Source: Alkalicoccobacillus plakortidis (GTDB lineage Bacteria > Bacillota > Bacilli > Bacillales > Bacillaceae_D). Taken from it: 64,000 nt of DNA. This document shows, piece after piece, positions 8,588-17,882 of the stretch. A program made the position numbers and the translations under genes. The notes beneath the pieces were generated by a model. That model saw nothing but the letters and a program-made list of their open reading frames with translations. It was not told the origin of the DNA and made no database searches. How positions within the stretch are numbered: position 1 is the first letter of the stretch; every line of letters begins with the position of its first letter. Location of the stretch: positions 1-64,000 of the forward strand of contig NZ_JAMQJY010000004.1 of NCBI RefSeq assembly GCF_023703085.1, in the 5' to 3' direction.

Positions 8588-9814
8588 GTGTTAACTGTTG
8601 AGCTCAAGAAATTATTCCAACCGCTTTTACTGCTTGTAGCACTAATGATAACGATTGTTTACTATAATCAACAGTTGAACTTCATCCATACATATTGGCC
8701 GAACGGGGGTTTGGTACCAATTTATGATCATGCTTCTGATTGGCAAGATCGATTTGGACAATCTCTAGAGAAAGAAGATATAGCAGTAGTTGAGGATGAG
8801 TATTTAACTCTCGTAGAACAAGCAGACAATATTCTATTGGAAAATGCTATAGCAGAACAATTAGAGCTTAAAAATTATGCTGATTTTGAATCATGGTATA
8901 AAGAAAACCTACCTAGTGTAGCGATCAACGAGATGGATGAAGATGAAAAAGAAATCGTTGAAAAAATTGATGCAATTCAACAAGACTTAATAGATTATAC
9001 TGGTCAATCAATAGAGGATAAAATTGTTGCCTTACAAACATTATATCTTTCGATAGAGCAATTTGATTCATCAGATACCTTTCTCATGAATGAACACTAT
9101 ACGGTAAAAGAAAGAGAAATACTTTCAGCAAACCTATTTATGGAAGAAGGTTGGCGCAATATTTTGCCCACGTATTTATCTTCAACAGTGTCCGGTTATT
9201 TTGAAAGTATTCTTACACTCCTTATTTTTCTTTTATCTTTATTAATCTCTTCCGTTTTTGTTAGAGATCGCTTGTTAGGATTACAGAAGCTTCAATGGAG
9301 TAGTCGCCACGGGCGGAACATTCTTTGGACACAATTTGTAAGTGGTATGATTGCCAGCTTCCTGTTGATTACGTGTATCGTGGGATTATTTTGGGGTTTG
9401 TTGTATCTCACTGATTTCACACAATATTTTTCGAATGGTTTGAATTCATTTTTTATAAGAGATGATGAACCTTTACTGGTATCATTATTTCAATGGACTT
9501 TTGGTGAGTGGATAATAAAATTGGTCCTGTTAGTATATTTGATTGGAATGGCTTATAGCGGGATTCTCATATTTCTCTCTCAGACTAGTAAACACTATCT
9601 GTCCTTACTAATGAAAATCATTCCCGTGGGCTTTATTTTTATTGCCATTGCTAATCGTGTGTTTAAAGATGCGTTTTACTTAAAGAATGATTTGTACCAA
9701 TGGACAAACATTTCTTTAGTTGAATTATATGTGGGAATCCTTTTATTCGTTCTTTGTATTGGTTTGCCAATTATTTATTGTATTCATCAACGGAATAAAG
9801 ATTTAGTAAATTGA
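8588..9814 (+). CDS. ABC transporter permease
   Basis: A 408-aa permease: one N-terminal transmembrane helix, a large extracytoplasmic domain of about 180 residues rich in Glu and Asp, then about five helices. Start is GTG with AAAGGAGG 9 nt upstream, 1 bp after the stop of the broken permease. It is the last gene of the sigma-ABC operon. The layout (helix, large outer loop, helix bundle) is usual for export permeases working with a NatA/BcrA-like ATPase. Confidence 0.75.
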   Translation: MLTVELKKLFQPLLLLVALMITIVYYNQQLNFIHTYWPNGGLVPIYDHASDWQDRFGQSLEKEDIAVVEDEYLTLVEQADNILLENAIAEQLELKNYADFESWYKENLPSVAINEMDEDEKEIVEKIDAIQQDLIDYTGQSIEDKIVALQTLYLSIEQFDSSDTFLMNEHYTVKEREILSANLFMEEGWRNILPTYLSSTVSGYFESILTLLIFLLSLLISSVFVRDRLLGLQKLQWSSRHGRNILWTQFVSGMIASFLLITCIVGLFWGLLYLTDFTQYFSNGLNSFFIRDDEPLLVSLFQWTFGEWIIKLVLLVYLIGMAYSGILIFLSQTSKHYLSLLMKIIPVGFIFIAIANRVFKDAFYLKNDLYQWTNISLVELYVGILLFVLCIGLPIIYCIHQRNKDLVN

Positions 9815-9877
9815 TTATGAAAGAAGTCGAATGTTATGGTTATTAATTATAATTTTGTTCGGTTTTAACTATAGTTG

Positions 9878-10092
9878 AATTCTCCTGTTTTACTCCATAA
9901 TGAAGATAAATATTCAAAATCACGTGGAATAGAATTCAAATTATGTACTTAATACAAGGATGTGTACCCCACAACATCCATTCTCGCTATTGAGGGCCTA
10001 GTGGGGTTAAACCCGTGGAGGTTCGAGTCCTCTCAACCGCATATTTAACAAAACCAATTGGTATCAAGGCTTACGTGGCTTTGATGCTTTTT
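9878..10092 (+). repeat. att4: leader C, core, terminator
   Basis: Leader C is unlike A and B: it has GTTTTACTCCATAAT near its start and TTCTCGCTA just before the core, both shared only with att19. The core is 9990-10041, haplotype I. The terminator is 10063-10092 (ATCAAGGC, loop, GCTTTGAT). A CGAA...TTCG inverted repeat lies just upstream (about 9828-9861). Confidence 0.88.
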
Positions 10093-10699
10093 ATTTTGCC
10101 AAAATTAGTCGTGTTGTCTAATGGGGGAAAAACTAATCCGTTGACATTTAGTTCTGATACGACGGCTAAATATATCTTTTGTCGGTTCGTGTTCTCTTTA
10201 TTTAAATTGATGTACTTTGTCATTATGCTCTAACTTCATGCCATTATATTTAACTTTCTGTGTTTATTTCTGCAAAAGCAATAGTTCTATTAATCTTGAA
10301 TTGATATTAATCCTTCTTATTGAGTTCTTCACTTTAGGCTTCTTAATTTGATTTATTTTTTGAAATAAGCAAGAAACTAGTACACTTTAATCTCATCAAT
10401 AAAGGTTTCAATATATTTCTAATTAATTGCTAAAAATTCACCACAATACTTTCCAATAAAATAAACCACAGGAGGGGTATATAAATTTTTAAGATATTTA
10501 TAAAAAATTTATAATTATAGGTTAATATATTATAAGGATTCTAAAAATTATTTACTTGCTATCTGGTAATTGTGTTCACAAAAAATTCGACTAAGAAATT
10601 CAACCTATAAAAGAATAAATTTGAAAAAATGAAAAAATGTTGATATATTTGGGATTCGTGATAATATTATCAAGTAAGATAAAAAAGGAGGAGAAATCT
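10093..10699. other. Gene-free 600-bp interval before the bacteriocin gene
   Basis: Very AT-rich, with no supported gene. The frame running from the att4 core into this region (to 10233) starts inside the repeat and has no RBS. GACATTTAGTTCTG and a long A/T stretch may hold the promoter of the bacteriocin operon, but I cannot place it. Confidence 0.4.
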
Positions 10700-11146
10700 A
10701 TGAAAAAGTTTTTAGTTTTTAGTTTTTGTTCAGCTGTTCTATGTGGGAGTATGTTTTTAACGAGTGGTGAAGCAAAAGCTCACGATGAGAATGAACCACA
10801 AAAAATAATCGCAGCTGAATACAATTACGACACTGGTTTATATTCTTTTGAGTATGTTGATGGTTATGACCCGGCAGATGAAGGTGAATTTAGCATTATG
10901 AGCCATGACCCTAGAGCTGGTGGCGGTTATTGGACTCACTATATGAACGGACTAAAAGATCATGTATCAAGTTATGATCACAAAACATGGTTACATAGAG
11001 GGAAGGCAAGTAATTCACGAAACACAGTTAATGGTCCATGGAAAAATAAAAAATCCGGGTATTCCACAGCTAGAGCCTATCAGTCTCTTACAGGAAACAA
11101 AGCAAATTGGCAGATCTCAGTTGACTCAAGCCTACCTGAAAACTAA
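10700..11146 (+). CDS. Lactococcin 972 family bacteriocin precursor
   Basis: A 148-aa precursor with a signal peptide ending near AKA (about residue 27). The C-terminal 65 residues carry the family pattern: GGGYWTHYMNG, a Ser/Tyr segment (VSSYDHKTWLH), an Asn-rich segment with VNGPW and an aromatic end (NWQISV). Lactococcin 972 is secreted by the general pathway and blocks septum formation by binding lipid II (known for the family). The mature region here may be longer than the classic 66 residues. The start has AAGGAGGAG at ideal spacing. It is followed by a hairpin, then the usual DUF1430 protein and ABC ATPase of such clusters. Confidence 0.85.
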   Translation: MKKFLVFSFCSAVLCGSMFLTSGEAKAHDENEPQKIIAAEYNYDTGLYSFEYVDGYDPADEGEFSIMSHDPRAGGGYWTHYMNGLKDHVSSYDHKTWLHRGKASNSRNTVNGPWKNKKSGYSTARAYQSLTGNKANWQISVDSSLPEN

Positions 11147-11168
11147 TTTACAAATTAAAGTTATACAC

Positions 11169-11203
11169 AAGTAAACGCTTATATATTAGGCGTTTACTTA
11201 TTT
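11169..11203 (+). terminator. Hairpin between bacteriocin and downstream genes
   Basis: AAGTAAACG pairs with CGTTTACTT, followed by ATTTT. It lies between the bacteriocin stop codon and the RBS of the next gene. Partial termination here would keep the bacteriocin transcript in excess over the export/immunity genes. Confidence 0.65.
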
Positions 11204-11219
11204 TAAAGGAGAATTTAGT

Positions 11220-13385
11220 TTGAAAAGAGTTAATGTTATTTATATATTGCTTTTTATTTCTACATTACTTTTTGGATTTGATTATGCTAGTAAATCATTA
11301 GCTGCTGATACCATTTATGATAATAAGCAAGAACTCAATCTTTATTTAGACCCAGAGTTGGAAGAGAGCATAGATATAAACCAGAAATTTGAGGATTTCT
11401 CAAAGGAATATGACATTGATATTTCACAATATACATATCTTGACGATAATACGTTATATATTTACTCTACAAACATAAAGTCAAACTCTTCGTTAAATTT
11501 AGCAAAAGGTGAGTTTCCTAAAAAAGAAGAGTTTCTATCAAATCAAAGTAGCAATAATAATAAGCAAGTTGGATTAGTTTTCTATCCATTGAGTTCTGAT
11601 CTTTTAAGGGTATATAATTTTGAAGAAGTTCGTAATGTAGGTTTAGGTTCACAATTTTATCTGTCAAATGGTAATGCAGAGATATACTTAAAATTAAAAG
11701 AAGAATTAAGTTTATATGGACAAGTAGAAATTGAAGATGTAGCTATAAATAAGTTAATTTTATTAAATGTTACTTTATTATTTTTAATTGCTTTTTCTTT
11801 CTTAGTGTTCTCAATTATGCAATTTTCTTATTATATAACGACGAGAAAGAGTGTGTTTCTTCTAAAAGCATGGGGGTATGCACCATTAAGAGCGCATTTA
11901 ATATTATTTAAAAGTTTCTATAAATTAAAAATAGTTCTACTCTTCATTTCATTATTTTTTATTGTCTTTATTTTACTTTTGAATCAACAGTTGAGTTACT
12001 TTGTTTATTACTTAAAATATCTAACTTTAATGTGGATTTTCTTAATTATAATACCCATACCCCTTTCATTTTTTGGGATGTCACTAGTTTATGGTCTTAA
12101 AAATGATTTAATAAATTTTAAAAATACTGTTCCGTTTAAAAACTATAACGCAGCTTCAATTATCTTGAAAACTATTTTTACAGTTATTTTTTTAGCGCTA
12201 TTTTCAATTACCATGACGAAAACTACTGAGATTAATAAAGCAATTAATGATGATGATTATTGGGAAAGAACAGAGAACTTTAATCGTATTACTTTAAAAC
12301 TTCCAGAGAGCGGTAATCTAAGTAGTGAGAGAATAATAAATGATCAGCTTAACAATTTATATAATCAATTAGTTGAAGACGTAGATGCATTTCTTATGTA
12401 TGCAGAGAATTTTACAGACGTTTCATATATGGATGAGACAAACTACTTGTATGAGTTGAATTATGTTAATGGAAGTCCTTCTATATTACCGAATGGGCGA
12501 TCTATTATAATAGATGAAAACTATTTAATTGTTAATCCCATTAATTCAGTAAACAAGAAGTCTATACAAGATCAACTTATTAGGGAGAAACATACACTTA
12601 ATATTCTCGTACCAGAAAAATTCAAAGGTATTGAGGATATAATAGAGCAGACCTATAAAGAAGAATTTTATTTTAGTAGTATAGAAGTAGATAATATTTA
12701 TAACCGAGCCATAGGTCGTAGTCTTAATATAACAAGTATTGATGATTTAAGTATAAATATAATTTATGTAGAGAATAACCAAAGTTATTTTTCTTACAAT
12801 AGTGCAATTCATGATTATAGTGATGACCATTTTTTAAAGGACCCCGTCTCAATAGTATTAGATGGTGAATACGATACTTCTGCAATTGCTTCATTTATGA
12901 CTACCAGTGTTTTTTATCAACATGATAAACAAAGTGAAGCTTTTCAAATAATAGAACCAATTTTAGATGAAACTAATACAAAAGCCTTTGTTAACGAAGT
13001 TCAATCAGTTTATCAAGAAAGAAGCAATGAAATAAATCAAATGAAAAAAGAGCTTATAAATTTAACGATTGGTTTGATAATGACAACTATTTTACTTTTA
13101 GTTTTATTATTTATCTTTATATGGAGTTATTTTCAAGAAAACTCGTATAAAATTACTCTACAATTTTTATTTGGTGTATCAAAATGGCGGAGTTACTTTT
13201 ATATTATAATAGGTATCTGCAGCACTAATCTTTTAGCAATAGGAACGTTATTAATTTTACCTATACAAAATCAAATTATTCTTATCTGCGGAAGTGTTAT
13301 GATTATCTTAGAAATGATCATTCTTATGTTTTTATTAATAAAACTTACCCGTGATAAGGTTCTACAAACAATTAAGAGCGATTAA
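11220..13385 (+). CDS. DUF1430-type bacteriocin-associated integral membrane protein
   Basis: A 721-aa protein with a signal-like helix at the N-terminus, an extracytoplasmic domain, four helices near residues 185-330 (LLNVTLLFLIAFSFLVFSI and following), a second large outer domain, then a C-terminal helix bundle. This FtsX-like two-domain layout is typical of the 7TM immunity/transport protein of lactococcin 972 clusters. TTG start with AAAGGAG 8 nt upstream. It is expected to pair with the ATPase at 13619 for self-protection or export. Confidence 0.82.
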   Translation: MKRVNVIYILLFISTLLFGFDYASKSLAADTIYDNKQELNLYLDPELEESIDINQKFEDFSKEYDIDISQYTYLDDNTLYIYSTNIKSNSSLNLAKGEFPKKEEFLSNQSSNNNKQVGLVFYPLSSDLLRVYNFEEVRNVGLGSQFYLSNGNAEIYLKLKEELSLYGQVEIEDVAINKLILLNVTLLFLIAFSFLVFSIMQFSYYITTRKSVFLLKAWGYAPLRAHLILFKSFYKLKIVLLFISLFFIVFILLLNQQLSYFVYYLKYLTLMWIFLIIIPIPLSFFGMSLVYGLKNDLINFKNTVPFKNYNAASIILKTIFTVIFLALFSITMTKTTEINKAINDDDYWERTENFNRITLKLPESGNLSSERIINDQLNNLYNQLVEDVDAFLMYAENFTDVSYMDETNYLYELNYVNGSPSILPNGRSIIIDENYLIVNPINSVNKKSIQDQLIREKHTLNILVPEKFKGIEDIIEQTYKEEFYFSSIEVDNIYNRAIGRSLNITSIDDLSINIIYVENNQSYFSYNSAIHDYSDDHFLKDPVSIVLDGEYDTSAIASFMTTSVFYQHDKQSEAFQIIEPILDETNTKAFVNEVQSVYQERSNEINQMKKELINLTIGLIMTTILLLVLLFIFIWSYFQENSYKITLQFLFGVSKWRSYFYIIIGICSTNLLAIGTLLILPIQNQIILICGSVMIILEMIILMFLLIKLTRDKVLQTIKSD

Positions 13386-13412
13386 AGTTATACTTTTTAA
13401 GGAGATAATTAA

Positions 13413-13600
13413 ATGATTAAAGCTTTTATTAACTCAGTATTGTCAGTTATCGTTTTCTGTTTGTCTTTTGCAATACATAGAATTTTTATGAAGTTAAATT
13501 ATACCCGGCTAGTGAACTATGGTTTTGGGGAAGTTTAGTAGGATTTTTCTTTATTGTAACGTTTATATCTCATTTGATATTCACTAGAAAAGAGATTTAG
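13413..13600 (+). pseudogene. Small two-helix membrane protein of the bacteriocin cluster, frameshifted
   Basis: ATG at 13413 has AAGGAG upstream and begins MIKAFINSVLSVIVFCLSF. The frame stops at 13538. Skipping one T of the run near 13475 gives FYEVKLYPASELWFWGSL, then VGFFFIVTFISHLIF, and a stop at 13600, just before the RBS of the ATPase. The restored product of about 62 aa has two hydrophobic helices. Small membrane proteins at this place are common in such clusters. It is a frameshift in a homopolymer: real, programmed or a sequencing fault. Confidence 0.6.
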
Positions 13601-13618
13601 TATAGGAGGAATAATCAG

Positions 13619-14242
13619 ATGATTTATTTGAGGAGTGTTAGTAAATCCTATAAAAATAAACAGATATTTAATGATTACACAATATCTATTGAAGAGGGTG
13701 AATTTGTAAGTATAATGGGTCAAAGTGGATCAGGTAAAACAACACTATTAAACTTAATGAGCTTAATAGATAAACCGGATTCGGGTGATGTAGAAATACT
13801 TAAACATATAAATCCTAAAAATAAGATGCTAAGAGATTTACGGAGAAATCATTTTGGCTTTATTTTTCAAAATTATGTTCTTCTAAATGAAAAAACAATA
13901 TTTCAAAATTTACTAATCTCTAAATCTAATATTACTTCTAAAGCCAAGTTAGAGCATGAATTTGCTAAAGCATTAGAGTCGGTTCAGCTAGATTCCTCAC
14001 GCCTGCACCAACCAGTCTATGAATTAAGTGGAGGTGAGCAACAGCGTCTTGCAATCGCGCGAGTGATATTGAAACCATTTTCAATTATATTTGCAGATGA
14101 ACCTACAGGAAATTTAGATGATGAAAATAAACAGATAATACTTGATCTTTTTAAACAAATTCAGAGTACTGGAAAAACCATCGTTAGTGTAACTCATGAT
14201 TCTTATTTTGCGGAGTATTCAGATCGAATTATAAAAATCTAA
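13619..14242 (+). CDS. ABC ATPase of the lactococcin 972 cluster
   Basis: A 207-aa MacB/LolD-like ATPase: Walker A GQSGSGKTT (about residues 34-42), Q-loop FIFQNYVLL, signature LSGGEQQRLAIAR, Walker B IIFADEPTGNLDD, H-loop VTHD. ATG follows AGGAGGAATAATCAG. The DUF1430 protein is the obvious membrane partner. Together they probably export the peptide or expel it from the producer's membrane. Confidence 0.9.
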   Translation: MIYLRSVSKSYKNKQIFNDYTISIEEGEFVSIMGQSGSGKTTLLNLMSLIDKPDSGDVEILKHINPKNKMLRDLRRNHFGFIFQNYVLLNEKTIFQNLLISKSNITSKAKLEHEFAKALESVQLDSSRLHQPVYELSGGEQQRLAIARVILKPFSIIFADEPTGNLDDENKQIILDLFKQIQSTGKTIVSVTHDSYFAEYSDRIIKI

Positions 14243-14628
14243 TGTTTTACTTGAACAAAATAATATTCACAAATGAAGATGCAATTGTTTCAATGGATGC
14301 TAGAAGAGACAATAAGCCTTCTGCATCTACAGCATGAGAGAGTTCAAACTAATTGAAGTCTGAAGAGATGACGAATCTTTTAATTGATCTAGTGGTATTA
14401 AGGTTTTAGGCGATGTTGGGTATCTATTTTTAGATGTCAATGGAATTGCACTTACAGATGGCTAAGGTTGTTAAGTATGTAGAAGCTCACGAGAAAAATC
14501 ACCTCATGAAATTACTAAGAATTAAATTTTCCGAACGATTAGTTTATAAAAAAACTTATAGTTCGTATATAGTTTGTGGTAGATTATTACATTGCGTCTC
14601 CGAATGGTGAAGAATAAGGATAATTTTG
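14243..14628. other. Decayed coding debris between ABC ATPase and att5
   Basis: No intact gene. Short pieces such as LGDVGYLFLDVNGIALTDG (about 14410-14463) and VEAHEKNHLMKLL look like former coding sequence interrupted by stops. A CGAA...TTCG inverted repeat (14532-14566) precedes the att5 leader. Confidence 0.4.
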
Positions 14629-14832
14629 ATTCACCAATTCTTCACCACGATATTTAAAAGTGGGCGATTTTATATGAAATGGGTGCAATTGAGTGTAAAT
14701 GGTGTGCATGTTTGCAGGAGATAACACGTTTCCACGGAATTGAGGGCCTAGTGGGGTTAAACCCGTGGAGGTTCGAGTCCTCTCAACCGCATCCCAGTAG
14801 TACCAAGGCTTTCAGAGCTTTGGTACTTTTTT
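14629..14832 (+). repeat. att5: leader B, core, terminator
   Basis: Leader B opens with TTCACCAATTC and TTCACCACG, continues with a TATGAAATGGG box and ends TTTCCACGGAA before the core. The core is 14740-14791, haplotype I. The terminator is 14802-14832. The right flank (14838-14940) has GTAATATATAGGTGATTTA, TTTCTTTCCAC twice in tandem and GGAATGTTCGGG, shared with att1 and att10. Confidence 0.92.
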
Positions 14833-14969
14833 GTTTTTGGTAATATATAGGTGATTTAAGCGTGTTTCTTTCCACTTTCTTTCCACGGTTACTTTTACCT
14901 TATATTAACAAAAGTCCGGAATGTTCGGGTTTTATACTATTTGTCGATTTTAATAGTATATATATTTGA

Positions 14970-15260
14970 TTAAAACTGAATTAAAGGAGGTATTCCTGCT
15001 TCGGGCAATAGAAAGGCGAAGATTGTAAATGCTATAAAAAATAGAGAAGTAAATAAAATTAAAGTACCTGACAAATACATTTTTTCTTTAACCAAAGAAA
15101 TTAGAGAGGTAATAAATGCTCCTGCTGATGTTACTAACCAAAATGTAAATTCAACATAAACATTTGATGATGTTAAACCAAAAAAGCCGAAACTGAAATA
15201 ATTCAATACAAATAAAAATATTAGCACAACTGATAATGAGGTGAATTTATTCTTTTTCAT
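14970..15260 (-). CDS. Small integral membrane protein
   Basis: A 96-aa protein with three predicted transmembrane helices (SVVLIFLFVLNYFSFGFF; FWLVTSAGAFITSLISLV; TLILFTSLFFIAFTIFAFLL). No family recognised and the RBS is weak. It is the only minus-strand gene of this cassette. Confidence 0.5.
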   Translation of the reverse strand: MKKNKFTSLSVVLIFLFVLNYFSFGFFGLTSSNVYVEFTFWLVTSAGAFITSLISLVKEKMYLSGTLILFTSLFFIAFTIFAFLLPEAGIPPLIQF

Positions 15261-15698
15261 ACCACAAGTCTTTCAAGTAGGTTAAACCGTGTATATAAAT
15301 GAGGGATTTTATATACAGTGTTAAAGCAATATATACTCATTTACACCTATACACAAACTTGTGGACTGGGGTTTTAAGCTACAATTGATTCTTAAATTTA
15401 TTTCTTTTTATATTAAAATCATATTTTGAAAAGAAGTGTGTCTTCATTAATTACTAAGTGAGGACACTTTTTTTATTTTCATATACAACTCTATTAATAG
15501 TAAGATTATACATTATAAATATATTATTTATAATATATTCTGTGAGTACCAAAATCAAAGCGAGTACACAGTTGTAAGATTTTATAAAAATTTTATAATT
15601 GTGTACTTATTACTATGCTATTATATCTATAAGTCATCTATAATTTACAATTTATTAAATTATAAAACATTTTTTGGTTATTATATGATATTTTAGTC
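15261..15698. other. Intergenic region with an isolated terminator
   Basis: A hairpin at about 15433-15473 (AAGTGTGTC, loop, GAGGACACTT, then TTTTTTT) is a plausible intrinsic terminator but has no complete gene before it on the plus strand. The rest is AT-rich and probably holds the promoter of the subtilase gene. Confidence 0.45.
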
Positions 15699-16397
15699 TT
15701 GTTCGGTGGGGGGAGGAATATTCATAGAAAATTTATAATTATAACGCTATGCACGATAGGAATTTTTCTAATGTTTTATCTTGGTGTTAATGATGAAAGA
15801 AAATTGAAAGTAGCAATAATTGATAGTGGCATTAATACTGACTTAGAGATATTCCAAGGTTATTCGATTCTTCACTATGGTGAAAATCAAATTGATGAAT
15901 TAGGACATGGTACAACAGTTGCTTCTATAATTTTAGATTGCTTAGACCCCGAAACCGACTTAAAAGATACTGTTGAAATTTTGAGTTTTAATGTACTAGG
16001 TAAGTCAGGTGCAAAAGGAAATGATCTAGCGAAGGCAATTAATCAAGCAGTTGAAGAAGAAGTTGATATTATTAATATTAGCCTTGGTCTTAGAGATGAG
16101 AATCCTGATCTACAAAACGCTATAAAAAATGCTCATAAGGAAAACATCCTTATCTTAGCTGCATCAGGAAACAATGGTTTATTAGCATCTGATTACCCTG
16201 CTAGGTATCCAGAAGTTTATTCAGTATCTGCAATTAATTCAAAGCAAGAGTACTTTGAGTATTCAGCTAAGAAGAAGGTTGATTTAGTTTCTGTTGGAGT
16301 GGAAGTTAAAGCGATTGATATTTTCGGTAAGGAAACTAATGTGACAGGCACTTCTTTCGCAACTGCCAATGCTACTAATGAAATTATAAATGGCTAA
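15699..16397 (+). CDS. Subtilisin-like (S8) serine protease, C-terminally altered
   Basis: Short S8 protease of about 225-232 aa with one N-terminal membrane helix (FIIITLCTIGIFLMFYLGV). The catalytic Asp is in AIIDSGI, His in GHGTTVAS and Ser in GTSFATA; the oxyanion Asn is in ASGNNG. The protein ends 15 residues after the catalytic Ser, where other S8 enzymes continue. At that point a cupin gene remnant begins, so the end may be a fusion scar. The start is uncertain: a GGGGGGAGG tract lies just inside the TTG-initiated frame, and the true start may be a weak codon near 15720. The N-terminal anchor suggests activity outside the cell. Confidence 0.75.
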   Translation: MFGGGRNIHRKFIIITLCTIGIFLMFYLGVNDERKLKVAIIDSGINTDLEIFQGYSILHYGENQIDELGHGTTVASIILDCLDPETDLKDTVEILSFNVLGKSGAKGNDLAKAINQAVEEEVDIINISLGLRDENPDLQNAIKNAHKENILILAASGNNGLLASDYPARYPEVYSVSAINSKQEYFEYSAKKKVDLVSVGVEVKAIDIFGKETNVTGTSFATANATNEIING

Positions 16398-16558
16398 AAG
16401 TGCTCGCTGAACAAGGAGAAGACTCAATCATCTTAGAAAAAGGCGATTCTTTCAGTTGGAATGCGATTGTTCCACATATGGTAAAAAACATAGGGGATAC
16501 AAAATCAGTCATCTTAATTGCCATTTATTCAGATACAAAATTGGATGAGCTATTATAA
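16388..16558 (+). pseudogene. C-terminal remnant of a cupin-type regulator
   Basis: In another frame from the protease end, the DNA encodes LAEQGEDSIILEKGDSF, WNAIVPHMVKNIGD and VILIAIYSDTKLDEL, then a stop. This matches the end of the cupin domain in HTH-cupin regulators (Gly-Asp turn, HxxxN-type segment). There is no start codon or N-terminal domain. The junction with the protease near 16388 marks a deletion or recombination scar. Confidence 0.6.
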
Positions 16559-16588
16559 GGCATGGTGGCTAGGCTCGGAATAAATGGT

Positions 16589-16620
16589 ATAGGTTAGCAA
16601 AGGGATCTTGCTAACCTATA
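16589..16620 (+). terminator. Inverted repeat at a recombination scar
   Basis: AGGTTAGCAA and TTGCTAACCT form a 10-bp hairpin with a 7-nt loop. It has a weak T tract and lies between the cupin remnant and the SpoIIP remnant. It may be the original terminator of the cupin gene. Confidence 0.5.
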
Positions 16621-16621
16621 T

Positions 16622-17475
16622 TAGGGGATACTCGCACATTATTACTTAATGAAATTCCTGGATTAAGACAATATGATTATCGAATTATAGTCGCAGGAGA
16701 AGGTAGTGATATTACAAATTTACCACAAGAATCTTCTCCTCCCTTAGAGGAGATATTAAAAAAGAGAAAAGTAATAGACACTCCTGTTCCAAAAGATGAT
16801 AACAAAGAAGACCCTAATGAGGGCGTACTAGATGATGAACCTAAAGTCCTGATTTATCATACGCATAGCTATGAATCATTCTTGCCCCACCTACCAGAAG
16901 TGACAGATAAAAACCTTGCAAAAAGTAGTGAATTAAATATAACCAACGTTGGTGACTATTTAGGGAAAGAATTAAATAACTTAGGTATAAATACAATTGT
17001 AGATACGACAGACATCGGACAAGAGTTAAAATCAAGAGGGTTGCAGCACAAGAACGCTTATGAATTGTCTAGAGAAATCGTTACAAACATTTTGGCAGAG
17101 CATGATAGTATTGAATATATTATTGATATTCATCGCGATTCACTTAGAGCAGAAGATACAATTGCTACAATAGATGGTGAAGAGCATGCGAGACTACTAT
17201 TTGTGATAGGTGAAGCAGTCCCGGGATTTGAACAAAATGAAACGATGGCAAAAGAACTTCATGTAAAACTCGAAGAAAATGCGAAAGGTATCAGCAGATT
17301 TGTATTAGGGAAAGGTAGAAATGAAGGCAATGGAGTTTATAATCAAGATTTATTTAAAAAAGCTATGTTAGTAGAATTCGGCGGTGTCGATAATCATATG
17401 GACGATTTACAGCGTTCAGCTGATGTGTTCGCAGAAGTCTTAAGGGAATACATTAACGATATAGAAGGAAATTAA
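16622..17475 (+). pseudogene. spoIIP: SpoIIP-like peptidoglycan amidase, 5'-truncated
   Basis: The frame is open from about 16622: NEIPGL, then IVAGEGSD, a linker rich in Pro, Glu and Asp, VLIYHTHSYESF, DIHRDS and LVEFGGVDNH. These are the SpoIIP signature, with the two His in YHTHSYES and HRD. SpoIIP cleaves peptidoglycan during engulfment. The N-terminal membrane anchor is missing and no start codon lies before the catalytic HTH motif; a start at 16882 would remove it. The copy is therefore probably inactive. A chromosomal full-length spoIIP is expected elsewhere. Confidence 0.8.
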
Positions 17476-17568
17476 ATTACATAATTTTCTTCTATAATCT
17501 ATCATTATTTTTGAAGAGTGGGATTGTAAGAAAGGTATCTAAATGTTGAGAAACGAGGGTATTATAGA

Positions 17569-17766
17569 TTCACCAAATCTTCACAACAATAATTAAAAAT
17601 TACTGGTTTTGTATGAAAATGGCGCAAATGAGTGTAAGTCGTGTGCGTGGTTGAAGGAGATAATACGTTTCCACGGCATTGAGGGCTTAGTGAGGTTCGA
17701 CTCCTCTCAACCGCATTTAGTTTTAAATGAGAAGTATCAAGGCTTTTAGAGCTTTGGTGCTTTTTT
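17569..17766 (+). repeat. att6: leader B, core with 15-bp deletion, terminator
   Basis: Leader B is slightly degenerate (TTCACCAAATC TTCACAAC). The core 17679-17715 is only 37 bp: the 15 bp between two GAGGTT hexamers of the haplotype II core are lost, exactly as slippage or recombination between them would produce. The terminator is 17736-17766. Confidence 0.88.
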
Positions 17767-17882
17767 AAACTATAAAATTAATGACATTAATATGTGATAT
17801 GTATAATTCTAAAGTGTCAAATATGAATTGTTTGATTCCATAGTATTAAATGGTACGATAAGATACTTAGGGAGGTGCGAAA

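Noticed and set aside
10015..10233. 72-codon reading frame across att4
   Set aside because: It begins inside the core, runs through the terminator, has no RBS and arises from the repeat itself.
16882..17475. Functional SpoIIP starting at 16882
   Set aside because: That start lies after the catalytic YHTHSYES motif, and the homologous frame extends 260 bp upstream without a start codon.
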